A DNA stretch of 6,625 nt from Clostridiales bacterium. GTDB lineage: Bacteria; Bacillota; Clostridia; Christensenellales; Borkfalkiaceae. Under the pieces are notes generated by a model. The model made no database searches and was not told the DNA's origin. It saw nothing but the letters and a program-made list of their open reading frames with translations. Position 1 is the stretch's first letter. Each line of letters opens with the position of its first letter. The position numbers were made by a program, and so were the translations under genes. Shown here piece by piece: positions 1 through 6,440 of the stretch. The stretch covers positions 1-6,625 of the forward strand of contig JAJWOJ010000114.1 in NCBI GenBank assembly GCA_021635425.1, written 5' to 3'.

Positions 1-687
1 ATCTAATGATAAGTTAAGTGTTTTATGTTCTTTTCCAATCGTAATTAATGTGGCTAATCGTGGTATAATATCCTTTTCATCAGGCTGTAGAACGAATTCT
101 TTGCCTTTAAAATTAACGTGAATTATAAAATCACTGATCTCTTTTGGAAAAATGCGGCTTAAGTTTCTGACAACGGTCTCTTTTAAAGAAGGAATGTTAA
201 CTTTAGGGGACCTCATTACGACAGCTGTCCCGTTGTTTGTTATATATTTTAGCGAATATTCCCCTTGTGACAACGTATGTAGTATTTCATTGTCTTTTTC
301 GATTTTATTTGGAATGAATACACCGTTTGCAGTTCCGTCTCGCACAGTTATCAATTGAAAGCCGTTGGAAATAGATAGTGCTGCCAATTTACCAACCCCT
401 TTTCTCCCCATTTTTAAGCGATGTTTTATTGATGTTCTAGCGTTTTGTTCGCTATTTCTCGATTCACTGCCGACATACAAGTATACATCGTTTAATGTTT
501 CAGGAGTCATACCGCAACCATCGTCTTCGACTCTTATTTCATCATCGTTGATGCAAATATATACATTTTCAGCATCAGCATCGTAAGCATTTGCTATCAA
601 TTCAGCCAGCACAAAGTACATATTTGTATAAAGATCCTTACTTAACAGTTCCAACATTCTCGGACTTATCTTTAAAGTGTAATCCAT
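1..687 (-). CDS. GHKL (Hsp90/MutL/MORC-like) ATPase, C-terminal part outside window
   Basis: This open frame of 229 codons starts at ATG 687-685 and runs off the left edge without a stop. An AAGGAG ribosome site lies about 6 bases before the ATG. The visible part is a GHKL ATP-binding fold. The N-box is ELIANAYDADA at residues 29-39, where E29 is the likely catalytic base and N33 the magnesium ligand. The G1 box is DDGCGM (55-60), the G2 loop GRKGVGKLA (94-102), and NNGTAV (151-156) fits the G3 position. This resembles the Hsp90/MutL/MORC group more than histidine kinases, because the N-box is near the N-terminus with no sensor domain before it. ATP-driven dimer clamping is the known action of the family. 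It follows the C5 methyltransferase by 12 bases, so a role in an ATPase-containing restriction system is inferred. Any nuclease or linker domain would lie beyond the window. Confidence 0.88.
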   Translation of the reverse strand, partial: MDYTLKISPRMLELLSKDLYTNMYFVLAELIANAYDADAENVYICINDDEIRVEDDGCGMTPETLNDVYLYVGSESRNSEQNARTSIKHRLKMGRKGVGKLAALSISNGFQLITVRDGTANGVFIPNKIEKDNEILHTLSQGEYSLKYITNNGTAVVMRSPKVNIPSLKETVVRNLSRIFPKEISDFIIHVNFKGKEFVLQPDEKDIIPRLATLITIGKEHKTLNLSLD

Positions 688-699
688 TTTATCTCCTTA

Positions 700-1752
700 T
701 CATATGTTTTCGTCTAAATGCAGACGTATGCTTTCTCCGATTACTTCACCCAACCTAACGGGAACAGCATTTCCTATGTGACGTGCCACATCTCGCATGC
801 AATAATCCGTAACGTCTGGCGGAAAGAATTCATAATCTTTGGGGAATGTTTGTAATAGAGCGCCTTCTCTAAGAGATAAGGCGCGATCCTGTTCGGGGTG
901 TCCGTATCTCCCGGTACCGTAACAAAAAAACTGTGTCGTCATGGTCGGTCCGATTTTATCCCAAGACATCCTACCGTAAACAGACGTATATGTTTGTCCC
1001 GAATCTTTTTTGTGACAAGCGCATCTTAATTCTTCGGGCCAATCTTTCCAAGTCCCACCGGGAACAGACGCTTTAATACGTTTTAGATTTATTTCGGAAA
1101 GACTTGCCGTGCGGTGGAGTTTATCGAATTCATACATTTCTCCGGCTGCAATGGGAGGTAATTTTTCAATAAATGGACGAACCGTTACTTCTTTTCGCTT
1201 GTGAGTAGGAGAGAGAAGTGTAATCTCTCCGATTCTTGATGCTAATAGAATAAATCTGTGCCTGTTTTGCGGAATGCCATAATCGGGGCAATATACAACA
1301 CGACCGCCGTCGGTAAAATATCCGTTATCTCTCAAAGTTTCTAAAAAGCTTTGAAAAACACCTGTATTCCTTAACTCGGGCACGTTTTCCATAGCAACAA
1401 TGACAGGCTGAACGTCCTTTATTAGTCTTCCGAATTCCGATAATAAATCATATTTCATATCGTTTTCTCTTGGTGATGCAATAAAACGCTTATAGCTCAT
1501 TGTCGAGAACGGTTGACATGGCGCGCAACCTACAAGGATTTTCTGAGCACCGGAAGAATAACAACCGTTTATTTCCGCTCCTGATACTTCTTTGATGTTT
1601 CTACAATGGAATTCCGTATGATTATTGTGGCTATATGTATATTCACATGTTTGATCATTGTCGAATCCGGCTACAACACGAAAGCCTGCCTGTCGCATTC
1701 CGCATGTAAGCCCTCCGACTCCGCAAAACAAATCTATTACTTCAAAAGGCAT
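700..1752 (-). CDS. DNA (cytosine-5-)-methyltransferase, left-hand module
   Basis: This 350-residue protein transfers a methyl group from S-adenosylmethionine to carbon 5 of cytosine in a specific DNA site. All core motifs are visible: motif I DLFCGVGG (7-14) for SAM binding, motif IV with the PCQ nucleophile (C79), motif VI ENV (122-124, E122), motif VIII QNRHR (162-166) and motif X GNAVP (327-331). The target-recognition region lies at about 180-285 and leads into GRYGHPEQDRALSLREGALL (281-300), a wording I associate with Dcm-like enzymes next to ATP-binding partners. Its sequence specificity cannot be read here. The length is normal and no key residue is missing. The start has GGAG 10 bases upstream and follows the HNH stop by one base (TGA-T-ATG), which implies coupled translation. 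It differs clearly from the two other C5 methyltransferases in this window, so it is not a recent duplicate. Confidence 0.95.
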   Translation of the reverse strand: MPFEVIDLFCGVGGLTCGMRQAGFRVVAGFDNDQTCEYTYSHNNHTEFHCRNIKEVSGAEINGCYSSGAQKILVGCAPCQPFSTMSYKRFIASPRENDMKYDLLSEFGRLIKDVQPVIVAMENVPELRNTGVFQSFLETLRDNGYFTDGGRVVYCPDYGIPQNRHRFILLASRIGEITLLSPTHKRKEVTVRPFIEKLPPIAAGEMYEFDKLHRTASLSEINLKRIKASVPGGTWKDWPEELRCACHKKDSGQTYTSVYGRMSWDKIGPTMTTQFFCYGTGRYGHPEQDRALSLREGALLQTFPKDYEFFPPDVTDYCMRDVARHIGNAVPVRLGEVIGESIRLHLDENI

Positions 1753-1753
1753 A

Positions 1754-2326
1754 TCAATTATTCTCCGAATCGATTTTGTTTTTAATTATAGCACTTAATT
1801 CATCGCAAAACAATTGATCTTCTTTTAGAAGACGCACCATTTCTTCTTTTCTATGTAGAAATTCATTCCACAAGTTATCGCCAAGTATTGTTTTGTAATC
1901 AATTGGCGCAGGAATTTTATCAATATATCGTGAAACGATATCAAAACGCTCATCAATTTCAGTATCAGTTAATCCCTCAGAGTGCAATCGCTTAATATTT
2001 TTTTCGCTTTTGTACCAAGCCCTAAAATCCTGTGCACCTTTTGCACTGTTACAAGCTGAACAGCAAGGAACTAAATTTCGAATTTCAGTAATATATCCGG
2101 TTGGTAGTCCACCTGTAACTAAAGGTTTTACATGATCCATTGCGTTTGCTTTGCCTAAACAATATGCACATTGTCCTTGTTCAAGGTGTAATTCCTTTAA
2201 AAAGTGTTCAATTTCATTTAATGAAGGATAAATATACGGAGTAATAGCTATTGCAAAAGCATTACTGATAGTAGATGTACGACTCTTTAAGTCGGATTTT
2301 GTCGGCAATTTAAATATTTTATTCAT
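1754..2326 (-). CDS. HNH endonuclease
   Basis: This 190-residue protein has a complete HNH (beta-beta-alpha-metal) nuclease core in its first half. A first CxxC pair (C53, C56) is followed by DH at 64-65, where H65 is the expected general base, then N84 in RNLVPCC, and a second pair C89/C92 followed by NSAKG (93-97). The two CxxC pairs would hold a structural zinc, as in McrA-like HNH enzymes. Residues 100-190 are charged and probably helical, with no domain I recognise. It could be the restriction nuclease of the left-hand module, cutting sites that the adjacent methyltransferase protects, or a modification-dependent nuclease; the sequence does not decide. The start overlaps the upstream methyltransferase end by 8 bases (ATGAATAA), with an AGGTG ribosome site 11 bases before it. 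Its DNA is distinctly AT-rich and low in CpG compared with the genes to its right. Confidence 0.9.
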   Translation of the reverse strand: MNKIFKLPTKSDLKSRTSTISNAFAIAITPYIYPSLNEIEHFLKELHLEQGQCAYCLGKANAMDHVKPLVTGGLPTGYITEIRNLVPCCSACNSAKGAQDFRAWYKSEKNIKRLHSEGLTDTEIDERFDIVSRYIDKIPAPIDYKTILGDNLWNEFLHRKEEMVRLLKEDQLFCDELSAIIKNKIDSENN

Positions 2327-3254
2327 CTTTTGTAATACACCTAATTATTTTTTCTATTATTCCTACGCCCACCGTATTTCCCGCTTGCTTGTATTGTTCT
2401 CTCTCGGGAACGGAAAGGGGAAAAGAGAAGTCTTTCGGAAAACCTTGTAATGCAAGACATTCCGTCGGCGTGATATTTCGTATGCCAAAATTATCTTTTA
2501 TAATCGGCACTCGGTCGTAATACGTTCCCATATTTGCTTTGAGCGTAAACGATATGCCGTTTTTGCTCGATTGAATACCGTAATCCGCAAATCGATACAA
2601 CTGCTTTTTGTCGGCAATATATCGACTTAAACGTTGATACTTTGCCGAATCTGGCGAATAATAATATTTGTCGTCAGCTTTTTCGGTTACGTCAATAAGA
2701 TCTGTTATTCGTTTTTTGAGCGGAACTTTTTCCGGGAACGTAAAATTATCGCAGGCGATTCTGTCAGAAAACGCAACGATATACGTTCTCGTTCTGTGTT
2801 GCGTAATGCCGTAATCGCAAGCATCCGCAACCAAATAACGAATAAAATATCCGCGCCCCGCAAGTTCGTTATGAATAACATTGAATGTTTTACCGTGGTC
2901 GTGTTCCGTAAGATTTGCGACATTCTCCAAAAATACGATGGAAGGATGTTTCGCATCGATTACTTTTCCGATTTCGAAGAATAAATTTCCTCGTTCGTCC
3001 GAAAAGCCTTTTTGTTTTCCGCAAACCGAAAACGGTTGGCAAGGAAAGCCTGCCGCAAGTATATCGAAATCTGGGATATCATATTTATCGATTGCGCGAA
3101 TATCGCCTTCGACCAAAAACGCATCGGGGAAATTGTGCCGATAGGTCATACAAGCGTATTTATCTATATCGTTAGCCCATACGATTTCATGCCCGGCTTG
3201 CGTAAAGGCAAGGTCTATTCCGCCGATTCCGCAAAATAAACTGCATACTCGCAT
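2319..3254 (-). CDS. DNA (cytosine-5-)-methyltransferase, middle gene
   Basis: This 311-residue protein is a complete C5-cytosine methyltransferase. Motif I is SLFCGIGGIDLAF (5-17), the catalytic loop is GFPCQPFS (69-76) with nucleophile C72, motif VI is ENV (110-112), motif VIII is QHRTR (152-156) and motif X is AGNTVGVG (291-298). The recognition region at about 195-258 is short and contains TLKANMGT (237-244). That region does not resemble the one in the probable CCGG methyltransferase at 4398-5399, so a different target is likely. Its ATG overlaps the HpaII-like endonuclease stop as TAATG, and no strong ribosome site precedes it, so translation probably depends on reinitiation. It could protect the same sites in another strand context, pair with the HNH nuclease, or be an orphan. 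Codon style matches the right-hand module. Confidence 0.95.
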   Translation of the reverse strand: MRVCSLFCGIGGIDLAFTQAGHEIVWANDIDKYACMTYRHNFPDAFLVEGDIRAIDKYDIPDFDILAAGFPCQPFSVCGKQKGFSDERGNLFFEIGKVIDAKHPSIVFLENVANLTEHDHGKTFNVIHNELAGRGYFIRYLVADACDYGITQHRTRTYIVAFSDRIACDNFTFPEKVPLKKRITDLIDVTEKADDKYYYSPDSAKYQRLSRYIADKKQLYRFADYGIQSSKNGISFTLKANMGTYYDRVPIIKDNFGIRNITPTECLALQGFPKDFSFPLSVPEREQYKQAGNTVGVGIIEKIIRCITKDE

Positions 3255-4405
3255 TATCTTGTTTTTGAGTTGAATCTGACCGACACGTTAAGCGGTAAAT
3301 AATATTCTCCGCCGATTTTCTGAATTCGACTCCACGCGTATTTGTCGGCGCTAACATATTCAAAAAATGTGTTTCTGTACAAATAATCTCTGAAAGATTC
3401 TCTGTCGTTAGAGTGATAGCAGAGAATGTCGCCGTCGTCCATTACGACTATGTATCCGCCGTTGACTTGTTCTTTTCCGTCCCAAACTTTTCCCGCGGTC
3501 ATTCCCGTAAAGCCTGCGATTAAAAAGTCTTTTAACGCCTTTTCGTAATAAACTTGCGGGTTCGTAACGTTAAGCGGATTTTCTTCCGCCATTCTTTCTA
3601 CCGTTTCTTTTACGTTATGGTTGTCGTTGGCGGAAAGCAATCTGTCTTTTACGCACCAAGCCATAATTTTAGCCATCGATTCTCTGATAAGAAATAAATT
3701 GTTTGCATAAATGGGATTTTGCGTTTTTGCGAACTCGGTCGATACTAAATGACTTGATAAATATTCCTTGCATTTTGACCAACCGCGACCGTCTTTTTCC
3801 GATATCGCGTTAAATTCTTCCATCATTGCGTCGTTGCAACCGGTAAGTTTATAAAGATATTGAGAAGAAGAACCGGCATTAAAAAGAGTAGGGTTTTGTC
3901 CGAATTTCGATTTAATCGAAAAGCCCAATATGGACACGATGGCGGTTTGTCCGTCTCTTACTTCGATAAATATATCGTTTTTGCCGCCAAATTGTTTTTT
4001 CAATGCCTGAACGGCGGGTGCTTTCGGTTTGCTTACATATATTACGCTTGCAAAATCGCATACCGAATCGGGAGCGGGAACGGAATTGCCGCGTGCTTTT
4101 TTGATATTATCGAATAAAGTTGTGGCATTTTCGTTAAATTCGCTTGTGGGAATAACGGCAAAAACTTCTTTGGAATCTTGCGGTTTAATTGTAACCGTAG
4201 ATTTTTCTTCGTCGATGATATATTCTAAAACTTGACTCGCGCATTCTTGGCGAATTACTTTTAAAATATCGAGATAACTCTTATAATTTTTTTGCAGTAA
4301 CTTGTCCGCGGTATATAATTTGCCTTCGCCGAGCAATTTCAACATAACGTAAAATTCCGCCCATTCGCCTTTATTCAGTTTCTTTCCCTTTATCGATTCA
4401 GTCAT
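3254..4405 (-). CDS. HpaII-family Type II restriction endonuclease
   Basis: I recognise this 383-residue protein as a HpaII-family restriction enzyme, which cuts unmethylated DNA at CCGG in the characterised member. Family landmarks are NKGEWAEFYVMLKLLGEGKLY (first half 11-20), the core NDIFIEV (143-149) followed by GFSIKSKFG (161-169), NAGSSSQYLYK (176-186), and the C-terminal stretch YIVVMDDGDILCYH (318-331) leading to a DYLYRNT segment (340-346). D144 with S163/K165 fits a PD-(D/E)xK-like arrangement in which a serine or other residue stands in for the second acid; the catalytic assignment is inference. It is slightly longer than HpaII. Its start overlaps the preceding methyltransferase by 8 bases (ATGACTGA), so endonuclease synthesis is probably coupled to and delayed behind the methyltransferase. 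The pairing with a CCGG-type methyltransferase and a Vsr-like gene supports the call. Confidence 0.85.
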   Translation of the reverse strand: MTESIKGKKLNKGEWAEFYVMLKLLGEGKLYTADKLLQKNYKSYLDILKVIRQECASQVLEYIIDEEKSTVTIKPQDSKEVFAVIPTSEFNENATTLFDNIKKARGNSVPAPDSVCDFASVIYVSKPKAPAVQALKKQFGGKNDIFIEVRDGQTAIVSILGFSIKSKFGQNPTLFNAGSSSQYLYKLTGCNDAMMEEFNAISEKDGRGWSKCKEYLSSHLVSTEFAKTQNPIYANNLFLIRESMAKIMAWCVKDRLLSANDNHNVKETVERMAEENPLNVTNPQVYYEKALKDFLIAGFTGMTAGKVWDGKEQVNGGYIVVMDDGDILCYHSNDRESFRDYLYRNTFFEYVSADKYAWSRIQKIGGEYYLPLNVSVRFNSKTR

Positions 4406-5399
4406 TTTTATCGAGTACCTCTTTGATTTTTTCCGCTATTGTTTGTATTACGGGAACCGTTACGCTGTTTCCGAATTGTTTGTAAAGGTGAACGTCCGCC
4501 AAAACGAATTTGTAATCGTCCGGAAAACCTTGCAATCTTGCCCATTCTCTCGGAGTCATTTTTCGGATGCCGTCTTTGTTGATTTCTCCCTTAATGTGGG
4601 TGGTAGGCGTTAAATTCGTCTGTCTTTTATCTATGATCAAATTTCTTTCTCTGCCCATACCGCCGCAAACGATTGCACCCGATACGTCGTCGAGATCTCG
4701 AATTTCGTATCCGAATCCGTGACCTTTCGCCGCATGACGTTCTTTATGTCTGATAAGCGTATCCATATAACAGGTGCTGAGATAATATTTCGCGGGAACG
4801 GGGTTTTCTTCCATAATATCGCGAATACGTTTTGTGTCGTCGGTTTTCGCGGGGAAAATAAATTCTTTCGGTGCAATATCGTTTCTGAATGCAACGATAT
4901 AAATACGTTCTCTGTTTTGTGGAACGCCGAAATTGCGGCTGTTTAATATTTGCTCGAACGGAGTATAACCGATTTCTTTGAGTGTTTCGGTAATAATTTC
5001 GAATGTTCTTCCTTTGTCGTGTATCGTCAATCCCTTTACGTTTTCGCAGAAAATTACTTTCGGTTTTTTCTCGGCGCAAATCCTCGCGACATCGAAAAAC
5101 AACGTGCCGCGCGACATTCCTTTATAATCGTCTTTAAATCCCTTGCGTTGTCCTGCCAAACTGAACGCTTGACAAGGGAATCCCGCAAGACATATATCGA
5201 AGTCGGGAATATCCGTTTCCTTTATTTTAGTTATATCGCCGGCGATTTCGAAATCGTCGTGAAAATTCGCCTTATATGTTTTTTGAGCGTATTCGTCCCA
5301 TTCGCTGACGAACACCGTTTTCAATTCGTCGCCGAAAGCTTTTTCGAACCCGAGCCGAATGCCGCCGATACCTGCGAATAAATCAATACTTTTTAACAT
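4398..5399 (-). CDS. DNA (cytosine-5-)-methyltransferase, probable CCGG (HpaII-like) specificity
   Basis: This 333-residue protein is the likely protective partner of the HpaII-like endonuclease that overlaps its end. Motifs are complete: DLFAGIGGIRLGF (6-18) for SAM, GFPCQAFS (73-80) with nucleophile C76, ENV (119-121), QNRER (161-165) and GNSVTVP (310-316). The recognition region at about 220-270 includes KGHGFGYEI (225-233) and IVCGGMGRERNLI (243-255), wording I associate with CCGG-type enzymes; this is from memory, not a search. Methylation would put 5-methylcytosine at one cytosine of CCGG. The start has GGAG 8 bases upstream in a 30-base gap after the Vsr-like gene, the only real gap in the right-hand operon, giving this gene its own strong ribosome site. 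That fits the need for the methyltransferase to be made well before the nuclease. Confidence 0.95.
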   Translation of the reverse strand: MLKSIDLFAGIGGIRLGFEKAFGDELKTVFVSEWDEYAQKTYKANFHDDFEIAGDITKIKETDIPDFDICLAGFPCQAFSLAGQRKGFKDDYKGMSRGTLFFDVARICAEKKPKVIFCENVKGLTIHDKGRTFEIITETLKEIGYTPFEQILNSRNFGVPQNRERIYIVAFRNDIAPKEFIFPAKTDDTKRIRDIMEENPVPAKYYLSTCYMDTLIRHKERHAAKGHGFGYEIRDLDDVSGAIVCGGMGRERNLIIDKRQTNLTPTTHIKGEINKDGIRKMTPREWARLQGFPDDYKFVLADVHLYKQFGNSVTVPVIQTIAEKIKEVLDKND

Positions 5400-5429
5400 T
5401 TTTTATTCTCCGTTTTTTTGTAAGTTGAG

Positions 5430-5849
5430 TCAACCGTTTTTTCTGTTGTTATAAGCACGTTCGATTTTATCTGCGCATTCTTGAAGATTCTTTTTGATTT
5501 CGAAATCCCAAAAGCGCATTACGAGCCAATCAAGGGAAATAAGTTCCTGCGTGACCTCGTAGTCATGTTCGATATTATGCTCGATTTTAGGAATCCAATA
5601 ATCGCGACGACTTTTAAAATCATCTTTTTGGTGTTCCCAATCATAACCGTGCCACATTTTCCCGTCAACGAAAACAGCGATTCTTGCTCCAAGGAATACA
5701 ATATCGGGTTTGCCGTACAACTCTTTATAGTTTTTACGGTAGCGAAGTCCGCGCCGCCACAATTCCTTTCTAAGCAACAATTCGGGTTTAGTGTCTTTGC
5801 CTTTGTTGCTTTTCATGTTTCGGGAAATCTGTTCTTTCGTGTTAGCCAT
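5430..5849 (-). CDS. vsr: Vsr-like very short patch repair endonuclease, zinc-less variant
   Basis: Classical Vsr nicks next to the T of T:G mismatches that arise when 5-methylcytosine deaminates, and it is often encoded beside the C5 methyltransferase. This 139-residue protein keeps the fold: RNMKSNKGKDTKPELLLRK (10-28), with E23, then GKPDIVF (46-52) with the metal-binding D49, FVDGKMWHG (60-68) with H67, and FW (113-114) near the end. The E. coli zinc ligands C66, H71, C73 and C117 correspond here to K64, Y69, W71 and F116, so that structural zinc site is gone; E. coli T63 and H64 correspond to V61 and D62. The enzyme may therefore have shifted chemistry or specificity, and a nicking role other than mismatch repair is possible. 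It overlaps the Xre gene by 8 bases (ATGGCTAA) and precedes the CCGG-type methyltransferase, an arrangement that recalls the HpaII locus. Confidence 0.87.
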   Translation of the reverse strand: MANTKEQISRNMKSNKGKDTKPELLLRKELWRRGLRYRKNYKELYGKPDIVFLGARIAVFVDGKMWHGYDWEHQKDDFKSRRDYWIPKIEHNIEHDYEVTQELISLDWLVMRFWDFEIKKNLQECADKIERAYNNRKNG

Positions 5850-6042
5850 TATTTTTGCCGAAAGTTAAGCCTTTCCGTTCGCATAAATCGCGAAAAGCCT
5901 TTTTTGCTTTTATGCTTGGCTCGGTTTTGCCAGTCTCCCATCTACAAACGGTAATGGGTGTAACGCCGAGTTCTGCGGCAATTTCTTCTTGCGTCATCAA
6001 TAAATTTTCTCTTGCCGACTTGATTTTTTCTGAATAAGTCAT
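5842..6042 (-). CDS. Xre/Cro-type helix-turn-helix regulator
   Basis: This 66-residue protein is almost entirely a helix-turn-helix domain of the Xre/Cro type. Helix 2 is TQEEIAAELG (17-26) and the recognition helix is VTPITVCRWETG (27-38), followed by EPSIKAKKAF. There is no second domain, so it probably binds DNA as a dimer. As the first gene of a restriction-modification operon it resembles controller proteins in position and size, but I cannot tell activator from repressor. The ATG has GGAG at 6053-6050, 7 bases away, and a promoter at 6103-6075. Candidate operators (a palindrome over the -35 and repeated AACATTT) sit just upstream, so autoregulation is a reasonable inference. The stop lies inside the start of the Vsr-like gene. 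Confidence 0.88.
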   Translation of the reverse strand: MTYSEKIKSARENLLMTQEEIAAELGVTPITVCRWETGKTEPSIKAKKAFRDLCERKGLTFGKNNG

Positions 6043-6074
6043 ACTTGCACTCCGTCTAACATTTGCTTATCTTT

Positions 6075-6103
6075 ATTTTAACATTTTCTTGCCTTTCAGT
6101 CAA
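6075..6103 (-). promoter_or_regulatory. Promoter of the xre-vsr-methyltransferase operon
   Basis: On the minus strand TTGACT (6103-6098) and TAAAAT (6080-6075) are separated by 17 bases, close to the main-sigma consensus. Transcription would start near 6068, giving a leader of about 25 bases that carries the GGAG site of the Xre gene. No other strong promoter was seen for the right-hand genes, so it probably drives the whole operon. Confidence 0.7.
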
Positions 6104-6106
6104 GAA
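6086..6106. promoter_or_regulatory. Candidate operator palindrome over the -35 box
   Basis: A 21-base inverted repeat has arms TTCTTGCC and GTCAAGAA (seven of eight positions pair) around a 5-base centre. It covers the -35 element of the xre operon promoter, so a dimer bound here would compete with RNA polymerase. The Xre protein encoded next to it is the obvious candidate binder; this is inference from position. Confidence 0.45.
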
Positions 6107-6136
6107 GAAACTATCGCTTTAGCAAAAATAAAAATA

Positions 6137-6150
6137 AGAACATTTGTTCG
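6137..6150. promoter_or_regulatory. GAAC-N4-GTTC palindrome (LexA-like or Xre operator)
   Basis: The sequence AGAACATTTGTTCG has the GAAC-N4-GTTC core of the Gram-positive LexA (DinR) box. It lies between the divergent promoters, 7 bases upstream of the plus-strand -35. It also contains AACATTT, which is repeated at 6058 and 6080 nearer the xre gene, so it may instead belong to an Xre operator set. The upstream position is not typical for LexA repression. Confidence 0.35.
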
Positions 6151-6157
6151 CGTTTGC

Positions 6158-6186
6158 TTGACAACGGGTTTGATTTCCGGTATAAT
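6158..6186 (+). promoter_or_regulatory. Consensus sigma-70/sigma-A promoter for the structured RNA
   Basis: TTGACA (6158-6163) and TATAAT (6181-6186) are both exact consensus hexamers separated by exactly 17 bases. Transcription should begin at about 6192-6194, just where the first hairpin of the downstream RNA begins. No protein start with a ribosome site follows within 300 bases, which argues for a non-coding product. A CCGG site (6177-6180) touches the -10 box. Confidence 0.8.
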
Positions 6187-6428
6187 ACTAAATACGAGAG
6201 TTGGGTGTTTGATATCGTTTAATCTCTCGTTGTATCGGGCGTGAAGAAGTTGCCCGATCGTTCGTTTTCTTTCGGGGAATCGAATAGTTAGAATTACCGT
6301 CGCTTACCATAGAGTTGCTATTTGGTGTAGCAATTCCGCGACGGGCGTTGAAATCGTTAAAAAAGAGAGATTTCGACGTGGGTTTTGTTGTGATACGATT
6401 TTTTAGATAAAATCGACTAAAAATTAAA

Positions 6429-6440
6429 TAATCCGGATTA
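6429..6440. repeat. Perfect 12-base palindrome before the terminator
   Basis: TAATCCGGATTA is a perfect palindrome immediately before the terminator stem. Its GGAT can pair with the ATCC of the terminator 5' arm, and its ATCCG can pair with the terminator 3' arm, so it may form a competing structure. It also holds a CCGG site. Confidence 0.5.

Noticed and set aside
152..586. Two plus-strand open frames of 68 and 73 residues
   Set aside because: They lie antisense to the GHKL ATPase, whose conserved motifs show the minus-strand frame is the real gene.
4950..5381. Plus-strand open frame of 143 residues, and several similar ones at 2634-3239, 3860-4235 and 5481-5954
   Set aside because: All are shadows of well-supported methyltransferase, endonuclease and Vsr-like genes on the other strand, with no ribosome sites or domains.
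700..5399. The three C5 methyltransferases as copies from a recent duplication
   Set aside because: Outside the universal motifs their sequences and recognition regions differ widely, so they are independent family members.
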